A stretch of 64,000 bases of DNA from UBA1181 sp963619325 (GCA_963619325.1 CAVEVQ010000003.1:38158-102157); one strand, 5' to 3'. Shown: positions 1-9,662, numbered from the stretch's first letter. Translations and numbers: made by a program. Notes: a model not told the origin generated them from the sequence alone.

Positions 1-2
1 GA

Positions 3-287
3 ATTGCGCTACTCAATAACAATGGAGGAGAAATTTTCAGGAATCTACCGGGATTGACTGCAACTGCGGAAGCCCTTGAGTATGTCTTCGCTAAACATCA
101 CACATCCGCTAAAGGTTGGGTTGAAAGTATAGGCGCATCTTACTATACATCAAACGATAAAGAGAGTGCAAATCAATGTATCATACAATTATGTACAGAA
201 CAAAAATGTACTGTTGCAGAATTCTTTACAAACGATGAAACAGAGGCTTACAATCTGATCTATCACAATGAAAACCTTTTAAAGTAA
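3..287 (+). CDS. menD: MenD C-terminal fragment (SEPHCHC synthase), cut by window start
   Basis: Only the last 94 codons are present; the reading frame is open from base 3 and ends with TAA at 285-287. MenD is the thiamine-diphosphate enzyme that joins isochorismate and 2-oxoglutarate in menaquinone synthesis. The visible part begins LLNNNGGEIFRNLPG, which matches the loop before the C-terminal segment of MenD (usual form NNGGGGIF..LP), followed by the family's short C-terminal tail. The gene lies 23 bases before menB in the same direction, which strongly supports the name. A TTG inside the fragment at base 54 could be mistaken for a start but lies within the conserved domain. Confidence 0.85.
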   Translation: MALLNNNGGEIFRNLPGLTATAEALEYVFAKHHTSAKGWVESIGASYYTSNDKESANQCIIQLCTEQKCTVAEFFTNDETEAYNLIYHNENLLK

Positions 288-310
288 AAACGATCAATAA
301 TAAAATTATA

Positions 311-1132
311 ATGAACAGGAATTGGACTACTCTCAAGGAATACAAAGAGATACTTTTTGATTTTTACAATGGCATTGCCCGTATCACCATCAATCGTGAA
401 CGTTACCGCAATGCCTTCACCCCCACGACTACCGCGGAGATGAGCGACGCAATGGCTATCTGCCGTGAGAACCCAGACATCAACGTAATCGTCTTTACAG
501 GGGCAGGAAACAAGGCTTTCTGCAGTGGCGGTGATATGCACGTCAAAGGGAGAGGTGGCTACATAGACGACAACGGCTACCCTCGCCTTTCTGTTTTAGA
601 CGTTCAGAAGCAGATTCGAACGATTCCGAAACCTGTCATTGCAGCCGTCAACGGTTATGCAATCGGGGGCGGACACGTTCTGCATGTGGTTTGCGATCTC
701 ACTATCGCATCTGAAAATGCTATTTTCGGTCAGACTGGCCCCAAAGTGGGTAGTTTCGACGCAGGATTTGGCTCATCCTACTTGGCACGAATCGTTGGTC
801 AGAAGAAAGCCCGTGAAATCTGGTTTCTTTGTCGCCAATACAACGCACAAGAGGCTTTAGACATGGGGTTGGTCAACACAGTCGTTCCGTTAGACAAACT
901 GGAGGACACCTATGTTGAATGGGCGGAAAAAATGATGGAATATTCACCCCTCGCCGTCCGTATGATCAAAAGAGGACTCAACGCAGAGTTGGACGGACAG
1001 ACTGGAATCCAAGAATTCGCAGGAGACATGACCATGCTTTACTACTGCTTAGACGAAGCCCAAGAAGGAGGGAAAGCATTCTTGGAGAAACGCAAACCTA
1101 ATTTTCAAAACTACCCAAAATTTCCAGGATGA
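311..1132 (+). CDS. menB: 1,4-dihydroxy-2-naphthoyl-CoA synthase
   Basis: MenB closes the second ring of the naphthoquinone by a Dieckmann-type condensation of O-succinylbenzoyl-CoA. The 273-residue protein is a full-length crotonase-fold enzyme: the oxyanion-hole segments are CSGGDMH (about 71-77) and NGYAIGGGH (about 114-122). The sequence QTGPKVGSFD (about 141-150) is the signature of type I, bicarbonate-dependent MenB; type II enzymes carry an acidic residue in this stretch. The C-terminal part ending in KRKPNFQNYPKFPG also resembles proteobacterial MenB closely. It follows menD and overlaps menC by four bases (ATGA at 1129-1132), so the genes are probably translationally coupled. Confidence 0.96.
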   Translation: MNRNWTTLKEYKEILFDFYNGIARITINRERYRNAFTPTTTAEMSDAMAICRENPDINVIVFTGAGNKAFCSGGDMHVKGRGGYIDDNGYPRLSVLDVQKQIRTIPKPVIAAVNGYAIGGGHVLHVVCDLTIASENAIFGQTGPKVGSFDAGFGSSYLARIVGQKKAREIWFLCRQYNAQEALDMGLVNTVVPLDKLEDTYVEWAEKMMEYSPLAVRMIKRGLNAELDGQTGIQEFAGDMTMLYYCLDEAQEGGKAFLEKRKPNFQNYPKFPG

Positions 1133-2178
1133 CAAGAGATTTTTTTTTAAATGAGGGTATTCAATTAGAAGTTCACCCCTACACGCTGCAATTCAAACAT
1201 CCAGCAGGTACTTCTCGTGGTGTCTACACAGAACATCGTATTTGGTTTATTACCATAACCGACAAAAGAATGGTTAGTTATGGTATGGGTGAAGTAGCCC
1301 CCCTTCCCAACCTAAGCCAAGAGTTAATCAATCATTCAGAAGATGAGTTTGAACAGATTATCTGGAAATTCTGCAATGAGTTTAACGGAGAGATTCCGTA
1401 CGACAAACTCCGCCCTTATCCGTCCATTCTTTTTGGATTAGAGACTGCCATAAGGAATTTCGAAATGGGATTTGAAATGTGGGATTCTCCTTTTTTCTGG
1501 GGGAAAGAAGGAATCACCATCAACGGATTAGTTTGGATGGGGACTTACGAGGAGATGAAAACACGATTTCAAGAAAAGATTGACGCAGGATTTCACTGCA
1601 TCAAGATTAAAATCGGTGCTATTGACTTTGAGAAAGAATTTGATCTGCTCTCCCTCATTCGCAAAGAATACCCAGCAGACAAAATTACACTAAGGGTGGA
1701 CGCAAACGGAGGCTTCTCATCTGATGACGCACCCATGATATTGCAAAAACTCGCCACTTTAGACATTCATTCAATTGAACAACCCATCAAAGCCGGACAA
1801 GTAGACAAAATGACTGAACTCTGTCGCTCTTCCCCTATCCCTATTGCCTTAGATGAAGAGTTAATCGGAGTAAACACTCTTGAAGAGAAAAAACAACTTT
1901 TGGAGACCATACGTCCTCAATACATCATTCTCAAACCTTCTCTACATGGTGGCATCTACGGCTGCGAAGAATGGATCCATATCGCCCAATCGTTAGGCAT
2001 CGGCTATTGGATAACATCCGCATTAGAGTCAAACATCGGATTGATGGCTATTGCCCAATGGGCGGCCACACTCAATATCGACGTTCCTCAGGGATTAGGA
2101 ACCGGCGGACTATACACCAACAATATTGACCGACCATTACAAGTGCAGGGTGAAAAACTTTGGTTAAAAGGATTTTAG
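1129..2178 (+). CDS. menC: o-succinylbenzoate synthase
   Basis: MenC dehydrates SHCHC to o-succinylbenzoate. The 349-residue protein has the enolase-superfamily layout: an N-terminal capping domain (about 1-125) and a barrel with the expected acid/base and metal residues: K159 and K161 in IKIKIG, D191 in RVDANGG, E217 in IEQP, D242 in ALDEE and K269 in ILKPSLHGG. The start is the ATG overlapping the menB stop. MenE, which uses its product, is not next door but about 29 kb away at 31009-31986. No plus-strand terminator is obvious after it; the hairpin downstream has its T-tract on the other strand. Confidence 0.93.
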   Translation: MTRDFFLNEGIQLEVHPYTLQFKHPAGTSRGVYTEHRIWFITITDKRMVSYGMGEVAPLPNLSQELINHSEDEFEQIIWKFCNEFNGEIPYDKLRPYPSILFGLETAIRNFEMGFEMWDSPFFWGKEGITINGLVWMGTYEEMKTRFQEKIDAGFHCIKIKIGAIDFEKEFDLLSLIRKEYPADKITLRVDANGGFSSDDAPMILQKLATLDIHSIEQPIKAGQVDKMTELCRSSPIPIALDEELIGVNTLEEKKQLLETIRPQYIILKPSLHGGIYGCEEWIHIAQSLGIGYWITSALESNIGLMAIAQWAATLNIDVPQGLGTGGLYTNNIDRPLQVQGEKLWLKGF

Positions 2179-2193
2179 CCTTTTTCTCTATGG

Positions 2194-2243
2194 AAAAAAA
2201 AGGAATGGTGTTAATCGCCGATTTCCAGCATTTAACACCATCC
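2194..2243 (-). terminator. Rho-independent terminator of the ppk-ppx operon
   Basis: An inverted repeat pairs 2205-2214 with 2232-2241 (10 perfect base pairs, extendable with one mismatch) around a 17-base loop. Read on the minus strand it is followed at once by eight T residues (A-run at 2194-2201 on the plus strand). It lies 42 bases past the ppx stop. Confidence 0.75.
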
Positions 2244-2285
2244 CTTACTACCAACCAAAAATAGAAAACTATATATAGATTTAAT

Positions 2286-3206
2286 CTACTGCTTCTCCTC
2301 GTTCTGTTCCTTGCTGTCCTTGTATAACCCATCGATTATACTATCTGCCAATGAGATATTAGGGACAAGAATTTTCTTACTATCCAACGATTCTGCAACA
2401 ATCATAAAGAGTTCTGCCGCAGGAACAATCACATCCGCACGATCTGATTTCAAATTAAACTTCTCCATTCTATCCTTTAGCGAAAGCGGTTTCAAATCAC
2501 TATGTAGTTTGATAAGATTGGCAACTGGCAAAATATCCTTGTGCGGTCCTACCGTCTTATTATTATAGAGTTCGCACAATTTATTGATATTACCTCCAGA
2601 ACCAATAATCGTTATGTCCTTATAATTTTTAGCATACTCTGCCATATCACTCTTCAGACGTTCAATAGTCCCTTCATCAACAGCACCACACAACATACGC
2701 AATGTGCCAACATTATATGAGCAACTGCCAACCTTCTTACCATAACTCATCATTGTAATCTCCGTACTTCCACCACCGACATCCATATACGCATAGTTTC
2801 CACTCATTACGTCTGCCGCCTCGATAGCATTATTATAGAGCAACTGAGCCTCCTTTTGTCCACCAATTATTTCAAGCTCAATGCCCGTCTCCTTCTTAAT
2901 CTTCTTTATGATCTTTTTGCCATTCTCAGCATCACGCATAGCCGACGTTGCATACGCACGATAAGTCTTTACCCGATAGAGTTTCATTAACTGTTTGAAA
3001 CTCTTCATCATACACATCATCATTCGTTCTCGCTCTTTCGACACCTTTCCTAAAGTAAACACATCTTTACCCAATCGCAAAGGTATGCGCAAAAACAAAA
3101 CCTTACTGAACTCGTAGTTTCCTACAGAATCCTCATTCACATTCTTGATAAGTAAACGGGCTCCATTCGAACCTATATCTATCGCTGCAAAATTTTCGTT
3201 CTCCAT
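2286..3206 (-). CDS. ppx: Exopolyphosphatase, Ppx/GppA family
   Basis: Ppx/GppA proteins remove terminal phosphate from polyphosphate or pppGpp. The N-terminus reads FAAIDIGSNGARLLI, the ASKHA phosphate-1 motif of this family; MDVGGGSTEI in mid-protein is the second nucleotide-binding motif and GSGGNINKL follows. At 306 residues it is the short, two-domain form common in Bacteroidota. The ATG at 3206 starts one base after the ppk stop; a longer form beginning at 3230 would overlap ppk by 23 bases and add eight non-conserved residues, so I prefer 3206. Pairing with ppk suggests polyphosphate turnover rather than pppGpp hydrolysis, but the latter cannot be excluded. Confidence 0.9.
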   Translation of the reverse strand: MENENFAAIDIGSNGARLLIKNVNEDSVGNYEFSKVLFLRIPLRLGKDVFTLGKVSKERERMMMCMMKSFKQLMKLYRVKTYRAYATSAMRDAENGKKIIKKIKKETGIELEIIGGQKEAQLLYNNAIEAADVMSGNYAYMDVGGGSTEITMMSYGKKVGSCSYNVGTLRMLCGAVDEGTIERLKSDMAEYAKNYKDITIIGSGGNINKLCELYNNKTVGPHKDILPVANLIKLHSDLKPLSLKDRMEKFNLKSDRADVIVPAAELFMIVAESLDSKKILVPNISLADSIIDGLYKDSKEQNEEKQ

Positions 3207-3207
3207 A

Positions 3208-5262
3208 TTATTTAACTTTTTTATCTTCAATTACTTGTGATTCTCTAAGATAATCCTGGTATAATTGCTCTTGAGATCTGAATTTTTCACCCTCCTGCAA
3301 CTTATCTCCTCCACATCCATCTAAGAGTCGTGCATTTGTCGTATCTTTTAATCCATACTCCACCGTACGAAGCAAATCCTGCTGCATGTCTTTGTCGTAC
3401 ACTGGTGTCAGAACCTCTATACGACTTACAAAATTACGAGGCATCCAATCGGCACTACCCATATAGAACTTAGGGTCTCCGCCATTTGCAAATATCAAAA
3501 TTCTTGAATGTTCTAAAAATCTATCAATAATACCTACCGCATGAATGTTCTCGCTAACACCTTGTAATCCGGGAACGATTGAACAATTTCCTCGCAACAC
3601 AATGTCTACCTTAACTCCTGCCTGCGATGCCTCATATAGTTTCTCAACCACATCCTCATCAGTTATATGATTGATTTTCATCTTAATCCAAGATTCTCTG
3701 CCTGCTTTTACATTCTTGATTTCATCTGAAATCATGCGAACAATCTTCGATTTCATCTCATTAGGCGACACCAACAAATCCTTGAAGTGAACTGGTTTGA
3801 ATGGTTTTTCAATGAACTCAAATACTCGCTCAACATCACGCGTAATGGTTGGTCTTGCTGTCATCAACATATAGTCTGTATAGACTTTTGCATTCCCTTC
3901 ATGAAAATTTCCAGAACCTACACATGCAATATCTCCACCTTTCGACTTGATATACACCAACTTAGAGTGAACTTTCAAACCTTCTACACCAAAAATGACG
4001 TCAATGCCAGCCTCCTGCAACCGCTTGCTCCACTTAATGTTACTTTCTTCATCAAACCGTGCCATCAACTCAATGACCACAGAAACTTTCTTGCCATTTC
4101 GTGCCGCACAAATAAGCGTCTTCACCACCTTCGAATCTTTTGCCAACCGATAGAGTGTAGCCTTTATCTCTTTTACATCCGGACTAATAGCTGCCTCTCG
4201 AAGAACTCTGATAAAACTATTAAATGAGTGATAAGGGACATGAATAAATCGATCTTTCTTACGTATCGTACTCAAAATGCTGTCGTCTGTCTCCAACTCT
4301 GGCCTCAGAATAGGAGTCCAGTTAGGATACTTCAACTCCTTCTTTCCACAGTCTGGAAATGACATCAAATCCTTATGATTCTGATATCGTCCGCCATTGA
4401 TAATTGTATCCAACTGATCAACATTCAAATGATGCATCACCTTCTTCAGCAGGTCTTTCGGCATCTTGTTGTCATAAATAACACGGATTGGCTCACCGCT
4501 TTTACGACTCCTCACTCCTTTTGCCACCTTTTGAAGAACACCTGCATCCAAATCATTATCTAACTCCATCTCTGCATCCTTCGTCACCTTGAATGAATAG
4601 GCGTCGTATGTGCAGGTACCCTCTCCTGCAAAAATTAACGGCAAACAAAAACGAATGACATCGTCAAGATACATAATGTTATTGAAGTTCTCACTTGACG
4701 GAATTACAATAAATCGACCAGCTTCTTTATCTGGAATTTTAATCAACGCAAAATTGATTTTAGGCTTCGCCTCTCCATCAACCCATTTGTTTTGTTTGAT
4801 TGCAAGGTAGATTCCATCTTCACTTATATCTTTCAGTTGAGAAAGCCATATAGGATTCGTCAAACCATTCAAACGATCTATATAAAGATTCTTAATAAAA
4901 GACTTCTGCTCATCGTTCAACTCATCCTCCAACAAAATACGAACGCCTTGCTTCTTCAAATCCGAAAAGGCATCATTTGTGGCTTCTTCATATTCCTTTG
5001 CGTATGCCACATTCAGACGATTTATCTCCTTGACGGTTTTCTCAGCTTCCTTCCGTTCACTCTTCAACATCTTATCTTTCGATGCCGCTACCCTGTTTAG
5101 GGATGCCATTCGCACACGGAAAAACTCATCCAAGTTGTTTGAGTAAATGCCTAAAAACGATAGACGCTCCAATGCTGGGATATCTTTCTTCTCAGCTTCC
5201 TGCAAAATTCGATGGTTGAAGAACATCCAACTCAAATCGCGCTCCACATAAACTTTCTTCAT
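3208..5262 (-). CDS. ppk1: Polyphosphate kinase 1
   Basis: PPK1 reversibly moves the gamma phosphate of ATP onto polyphosphate. The 684 residues cover the usual four domains: N domain opening with ERDLSWMFFNHRIL (about 7-20), head domain, and the two phospholipase-D-like C domains. H432 in GLKVHSKLVYI corresponds to the autophosphorylated histidine of the E. coli enzyme, and GSGNFHEGNAKVYTDY (about 449-464) is the following conserved block. It is the first gene of a two-gene operon with ppx. The 157-base spacer upstream (5263-5419) shows no clear TAnnTTTG promoter box. Confidence 0.96.
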   Translation of the reverse strand: MKKVYVERDLSWMFFNHRILQEAEKKDIPALERLSFLGIYSNNLDEFFRVRMASLNRVAASKDKMLKSERKEAEKTVKEINRLNVAYAKEYEEATNDAFSDLKKQGVRILLEDELNDEQKSFIKNLYIDRLNGLTNPIWLSQLKDISEDGIYLAIKQNKWVDGEAKPKINFALIKIPDKEAGRFIVIPSSENFNNIMYLDDVIRFCLPLIFAGEGTCTYDAYSFKVTKDAEMELDNDLDAGVLQKVAKGVRSRKSGEPIRVIYDNKMPKDLLKKVMHHLNVDQLDTIINGGRYQNHKDLMSFPDCGKKELKYPNWTPILRPELETDDSILSTIRKKDRFIHVPYHSFNSFIRVLREAAISPDVKEIKATLYRLAKDSKVVKTLICAARNGKKVSVVIELMARFDEESNIKWSKRLQEAGIDVIFGVEGLKVHSKLVYIKSKGGDIACVGSGNFHEGNAKVYTDYMLMTARPTITRDVERVFEFIEKPFKPVHFKDLLVSPNEMKSKIVRMISDEIKNVKAGRESWIKMKINHITDEDVVEKLYEASQAGVKVDIVLRGNCSIVPGLQGVSENIHAVGIIDRFLEHSRILIFANGGDPKFYMGSADWMPRNFVSRIEVLTPVYDKDMQQDLLRTVEYGLKDTTNARLLDGCGGDKLQEGEKFRSQEQLYQDYLRESQVIEDKKVK

Positions 5263-5419
5263 GTTACAATCTTTTTAGAAACCAATCTTTCTTGCACACA
5301 AAGAAACAACCCAATTTGGGCGAAATTTTGTAGATTTAAAAAATTCAGCATTTCTCACTGAACTTCTGTGCTGTGAACCGCATTTTAATTTTTTCCTAAT
5401 CCTATTGAAGAACCATAAA

Positions 5420-7051
5420 CTACCGCCTTCTTCGCTTCTTTTTTCTCTCTTTTTTGACTTTTTCTTTCTTATGTTTCTTCTCTTTCACTGTCTCCTGTTC
5501 CTCATCCACAGCGATTACTGAAGTGCCTCCATCTTCTATTGCAGGTGTTTCCTCATCCGTTCTATAGTATGTAACAAATTCGTATGGTTCACTTTCACTG
5601 CGATATCGATTAACCGCAGTTACTGTAATCGTATAATGGTCGTCTGTCAAAAGAGTCTCTCTGTCAAAGACATACTGCGTGTCTGTTGTTTTCGCAACTA
5701 ACCCATCAACCGACTCAAAATCGCAATCAACCTCCTCTGGATAAGCATACACTAAATAATAGGATATAACATCCCCTTCATCCGCCACTACTTTATCCCA
5801 TCGCAAGGTGTCCCCTTCTATTCTTAGATTAATCGGAGAAAATGCCTCAGGCACATTCTTCTTAACAGGTGGAATTGCAGGACATTGAAAAAAATCATTT
5901 TTCAGACTATCCAACAGACCTTGCGGGTTTCTTAGAAAATAATGTGTACTATAGAACATTATCCCATCTATGTTGATCGATTGCTCATCATTAAATCGCA
6001 TTTGGCGCACCAACTCATTAGGTTTCTTCCACGCTTTCGGAAAATTGACTTCCAATCCCGATGCATATAATCCAAAATACAAATGACAACTTGATGGTAT
6101 GTTTTCTCTCCACCATCGTGCCACTACGGCATAATCCGCCTCTTTCTTGCCTATCTCCCAATAAAGCTGCGGCGCTATATAATCAATCCACCCTTCTTTC
6201 GCCCATAGCAGCACATCGGCATACAAATCATCATAATTGGTTACACCTGCCCTTGTCTTCGACCCACGAATGTCTCTTGACGCATTTCTCCATACACCAA
6301 ACGGACTAATACCAAACTGAACCCAAGGTTTCGTATCTTGCAGCATCTTATGAATGTTCTTCACAGTCTCATTAACATTATTTCGGCGCCAATCCTCCTT
6401 ATTCTTAAACCCTTTCGGATTTCTCTTAAATGTCTCATCATCGGGGAAATCCTTTCCATTTACTGGATAAGGATAGAAATAATCATCCAAATGCAAAGCA
6501 TCTACATCATAGCGCATAACTATGTCTTTCAACACCCTCAGTAAATGCTTTTCTGTATCTTCCAATCCTGGATTAAAATAAATCTTGCCTCCATATTGAA
6601 CAAACAATTCCGGCTTTTCATAGTAAAGATGTTTTTTCGACAGCACTGCCTTTTCACTATTTGTTACACGATAGGGATTTATCCATGCATGGACTTCCAT
6701 TCCTCGTTCATGTGCCTCTTCTACCACTGTCTCCAATGGGTCAAAACCATTTTTCGGACACTCTCCTTGCGTCCCTGTCAACCATTCCGACCATGGTTCT
6801 ATGTCCGATTTATACAGAGCATCTCCCGTCGGACGACATTGAAAAATCACTGTGTTGATGCCCTGACTACACAAAGAATCCAGAAGCAAAATCAGCTCCT
6901 GCTTCTGGATTTCTGATTTATTTCCCTTTGTCGTAGGCCAATCAATATTGGCTACCGTCGCAACCCACGCCCCTCTCATCTCTCTTTTTCCCTCAGGAAA
7001 AGACAAGTAAGGAATTAATGATAAAACGACGAATAAAAACGCTTTCCTCAT
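5420..7051 (-). CDS. Secreted family-10-like glycoside hydrolase (GHL10/DUF187) with FnIII-like and polybasic tail
   Basis: The 543-residue product starts with a signal peptide (MRKAFLFVVLSLIPYLSF) and then MRGAWVATVANIDWP, the opening strand of the GHL10 (DUF187, YngK-like) barrel. Conserved barrel pieces follow: INTVIFQCRPTGDALY, MEVHAWINPYRV and DALHLDDYFYPYP. About residues 405-495 look like a fibronectin type III module. The last 35 residues are almost all Lys, Arg and Glu, ending KKKRRRR. Members are thought to act on cell-wall or other glycans, but no substrate is established. The start at 7051 gives a clean signal peptide; 7075 would add eight unlikely residues. The gene lies 27 bases behind a GH5 gene. 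Confidence 0.85.
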   Translation of the reverse strand: MRKAFLFVVLSLIPYLSFPEGKREMRGAWVATVANIDWPTTKGNKSEIQKQELILLLDSLCSQGINTVIFQCRPTGDALYKSDIEPWSEWLTGTQGECPKNGFDPLETVVEEAHERGMEVHAWINPYRVTNSEKAVLSKKHLYYEKPELFVQYGGKIYFNPGLEDTEKHLLRVLKDIVMRYDVDALHLDDYFYPYPVNGKDFPDDETFKRNPKGFKNKEDWRRNNVNETVKNIHKMLQDTKPWVQFGISPFGVWRNASRDIRGSKTRAGVTNYDDLYADVLLWAKEGWIDYIAPQLYWEIGKKEADYAVVARWWRENIPSSCHLYFGLYASGLEVNFPKAWKKPNELVRQMRFNDEQSINIDGIMFYSTHYFLRNPQGLLDSLKNDFFQCPAIPPVKKNVPEAFSPINLRIEGDTLRWDKVVADEGDVISYYLVYAYPEEVDCDFESVDGLVAKTTDTQYVFDRETLLTDDHYTITVTAVNRYRSESEPYEFVTYYRTDEETPAIEDGGTSVIAVDEEQETVKEKKHKKEKVKKERKKKRRRR

Positions 7052-7078
7052 GCACCTACAACCTCTTTCTCTCAACTC

Positions 7079-8350
7079 TTAATCTTTGTAACTATGCAAT
7101 TTCTTGAAGATGAATTTTCCAGACTCCGTTAAGATTTTTTGATCAAAAGGATACATCTTTCCATCATTCCATTTCAAAGCCGCACATTCTCCACCTTCCG
7201 CACTATAACTCCAATTACACCAACTAACGATCTGGTGCCCATCGTTATCTCCCGCAAAAATCTTTAACCATTTGTCGGTCATCGCCGGACTGAAGTTGGT
7301 CAATCCACTTGCGTCTGTCGTACCAAACTCCGTTACAAAGATTGGTAACGCCTTTAATATACAAGGAACACCTAATGCCGAATCTCCATGCTGCATTGGC
7401 GTCATAAAATCAGCCCCCACGCATCCAAACGTAGTGTCTATAGGCGTCCCATCATTGTGAGACGCAGCGTAAAAATGGAAAGAATACATCAAATTATCAT
7501 ATACCTCGCCATTAGGCTGTTGAGGCTCTTGTCCAATTACATCCTGCGGACGCTGACACCATTCTGGCGTTCCACATATACAAACAACATCTTTATCCTT
7601 CGCACGAATAATCTTCAACATACTTTCACAATAAGGCTTAATGTGTCGCTTCCATGTAACACTTCCCTTACTGGAATTTGGCTCATTACACAACTCATAC
7701 AAAACATGTTTTTGATATTGAAAACGCTGTGAACAATAAGTCCAAAAATCTGCTGCCAAATCAATTCCTGATACAGGATGTTTACGATAGCGAACATTCT
7801 GTGGATTACCAGGATTCAAAACGTGCCAGTCTATCAAACAGTACATTCCATTCTCAGCACACCACTTCACAACATTTTCCAAATGTCTCGATCTGTGGGT
7901 TGCGTTGTACGCGTATCCTCCCTCCTCATCAACATATACAGCCAATCGAAAAACATTACAATTCCAATCTTGTCTAAGAGACTTAATGTTCTCCTCCGTA
8001 ATATTAGCAACGCCTGACCACTGCATTCCATGCGAACTCATACCTCTCAACTGAACAGGATTCCCTTTGTCATCGCACAAACGACGAACTCCATTTTCAT
8101 CCGCTTTTACCTGTAATTTTCCCCACTTCGCAACTGGAGAACCCTTGGGATATTCATAAGGCATCAAAACCTCAACTTCTTTTGATTCAGGCGTCACCTT
8201 TCCGAATGGAGAAGACTTTTCTGATTTTACTTCTGTCTTCCCCTTTGCTTCACTCGACTTTTTATCCTTGTTTTCTGACGAACATCCAATCATCAACGAC
8301 ATCGCCAAAAAAGCATACGCAAATCTTCTAAAAAAAATCTTCTTAATCAT
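7079..8350 (-). CDS. GH5-family glycoside hydrolase lipoprotein (endoglucanase-like)
   Basis: The 423-residue protein begins with a lipoprotein signal (MIKKIFFRRFAYAFLAMSLMIGC, lipidated Cys23), then a 30-residue Lys/Ser/Glu linker. The catalytic domain shows LRGMSSHGMQW, NVFRLAVY, CLIDWHVL, YELCNEPN with acid/base Glu223, and PIFVTEFGT with nucleophile Glu341: the standard GH5 (clan A) set of cellulase-type enzymes. It probably sits on the outer membrane and cuts beta-1,4-glucans or mannans; the subfamily cannot be read from the sequence. The start at 8350 is chosen because it places the signal peptide properly. The next gene, a GHL10 enzyme, follows in the same direction. Confidence 0.9.
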   Translation of the reverse strand: MIKKIFFRRFAYAFLAMSLMIGCSSENKDKKSSEAKGKTEVKSEKSSPFGKVTPESKEVEVLMPYEYPKGSPVAKWGKLQVKADENGVRRLCDDKGNPVQLRGMSSHGMQWSGVANITEENIKSLRQDWNCNVFRLAVYVDEEGGYAYNATHRSRHLENVVKWCAENGMYCLIDWHVLNPGNPQNVRYRKHPVSGIDLAADFWTYCSQRFQYQKHVLYELCNEPNSSKGSVTWKRHIKPYCESMLKIIRAKDKDVVCICGTPEWCQRPQDVIGQEPQQPNGEVYDNLMYSFHFYAASHNDGTPIDTTFGCVGADFMTPMQHGDSALGVPCILKALPIFVTEFGTTDASGLTNFSPAMTDKWLKIFAGDNDGHQIVSWCNWSYSAEGGECAALKWNDGKMYPFDQKILTESGKFIFKKLHSYKD

Positions 8351-8399
8351 TATATTTTCGTCTTTCAATTTATACTATAGGTTAGTAATATTTAGCAGG

Positions 8400-8430
8400 C
8401 GAATTTATAAATAATTCTAAAAAGAAACAA
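8400..8430 (-). promoter_or_regulatory. Putative promoter of the GH5 gene
   Basis: On the minus strand a TTG (8428-8430) is followed after 20 bases by TAAATTCG (8400-8407), one mismatch from the Bacteroidota -7 consensus TAnnTTTG. It lies about 50 bases before the start codon. Confidence 0.35.
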
Positions 8431-8462
8431 CATTCATCTTATTGATTGTTTTCCTTATTCAC

Positions 8463-9179
8463 TCAACGTCCCCATCCTGTTTTTTTCACTTTCGTCATCA
8501 ATTTCATTATCTTCAATTGTTTTTTATACAATTTTGATGAGGGATTTTTCGGATCAGATTTCAACGGTGCTGGAAGACATGCTGCCAACATCGCAGCTTC
8601 CGACCGCGTTAACTTAGATGCCGAATGTTTGTAATAATACCGCGAGGCCGACTCTACCCCATATATTCCATCTCCTAACTCAACAACATTTAAATAAATT
8701 TCCATAATCCGTTGCTTACTGTTAAAAATCTCCAATAAAAAAGTCATATAGGTCTCTATAGCCTTGCGAACCCATGAACGTGACGGCCATAAAAAGACGT
8801 TCTTTGCCGTTTGTTGAGAAATTGTACTCGCACCATAAAGTTTTTTCCCTTTCTCATTCAATTTCCGAGCTTTTTTTATCGCCTCAAAGTCAAATCCATT
8901 ATGGGTTAAAAACAAATTGTCCTCCGACGCTATCACCGCTGTAATCATCTGTGCCGACATATCGTCTATGGATATCCATTCTTGTTCCAGCTTCATTGAC
9001 TTTCCTTCACTCCATTGCTCTACAACTCGAATTAACATCAATGGCGTTACCCTCACCGAAACATATCGCAGCGAAAAGGCACTAAAAACAGACAAAACAA
9101 GCAACGAAACAAATAACCATAATACACTTTTCCCAATCTTTCTGAATAATTGTTGCAATTTCATCTTCATGACAAACAT
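8463..9179 (-). CDS. mtgA: Monofunctional biosynthetic peptidoglycan transglycosylase
   Basis: MtgA polymerises lipid II into glycan strands. The 238-residue protein has one N-terminal membrane anchor (KSVLWLFVSLLVLSVFSAF) and a GT51 domain: ASEDNLFLTHNGFDFEAI carries the catalytic Glu motif, followed by GASTISQQTAKNVFL, the KQRIMEIYLNVVELG block and SEAAMLAACLPAP. No transpeptidase domain is present and the length is normal for the family. The Met at residue 4 or 6 could be the true start. It precedes the GH5 gene by 112 bases. Confidence 0.93.
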   Translation of the reverse strand: MFVMKMKLQQLFRKIGKSVLWLFVSLLVLSVFSAFSLRYVSVRVTPLMLIRVVEQWSEGKSMKLEQEWISIDDMSAQMITAVIASEDNLFLTHNGFDFEAIKKARKLNEKGKKLYGASTISQQTAKNVFLWPSRSWVRKAIETYMTFLLEIFNSKQRIMEIYLNVVELGDGIYGVESASRYYYKHSASKLTRSEAAMLAACLPAPLKSDPKNPSSKLYKKQLKIMKLMTKVKKTGWGR

Positions 9180-9206
9180 TAATTAGGAATAATTACAACG
9201 TGTTGA

Positions 9207-9662
9207 TTATCTATCTGTAAATCTTACTTTTACAACTAATTTCTTAATAAAACCTTCTCCTATTATCGGTGCATGCGCATCAAATGGCAAAAAAATAGCA
9301 AAAGATCCAATGGGAACAGAAACAATCGTGTCGAATCTATCGTCATAGAAAAGCAAATCTTTTTCAGGATAACTTTCTGACAATTTTTCACAAGAGCTTC
9401 TATTCTTATACCCAATTTTCTCTTCTGTCGTCAATGGAATATGAATGTCTAAAAACTGGTTGTGTGCTTCCAATCTTGCCTCTTCAAAAGGCCTTAATTT
9501 CTCTTCATTTACATTGATAAATATGTCCTCGTCAATCTTAATCTTTCCAATTCCTTGATTGAAATTTTTTATATCAATTCTGTTAATTTCATCAATTACC
9601 TTCTCAGAAATACCGCACAATCCTTTGTACAATTTCAAGTTCTCTATCGTATCAAGTATCAT
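9207..9662 (-). CDS. YhcH/YjgK/YiaL (DUF386) family protein
   Basis: This 151-residue protein matches the YhcH/YjgK/YiaL family of cupin-like enzymes, some linked to sialic acid or other sugar catabolism (anomerase activity has been proposed). Typical parts are the opening MILDTIENLKLYKGL, EARLEAHNQFLDIHIPL (EAH and D-H metal-type residues), the LFYDD segment and FAIFLPFDAHAP near the end. It lies between glutamine synthetase III and mtgA, with no sugar catabolic genes beside it, so the substrate is unknown. A hairpin at 9682-9716 separates it from glnN. Confidence 0.85.
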   Translation of the reverse strand: MILDTIENLKLYKGLCGISEKVIDEINRIDIKNFNQGIGKIKIDEDIFINVNEEKLRPFEEARLEAHNQFLDIHIPLTTEEKIGYKNRSSCEKLSESYPEKDLLFYDDRFDTIVSVPIGSFAIFLPFDAHAPIIGEGFIKKLVVKVRFTDR

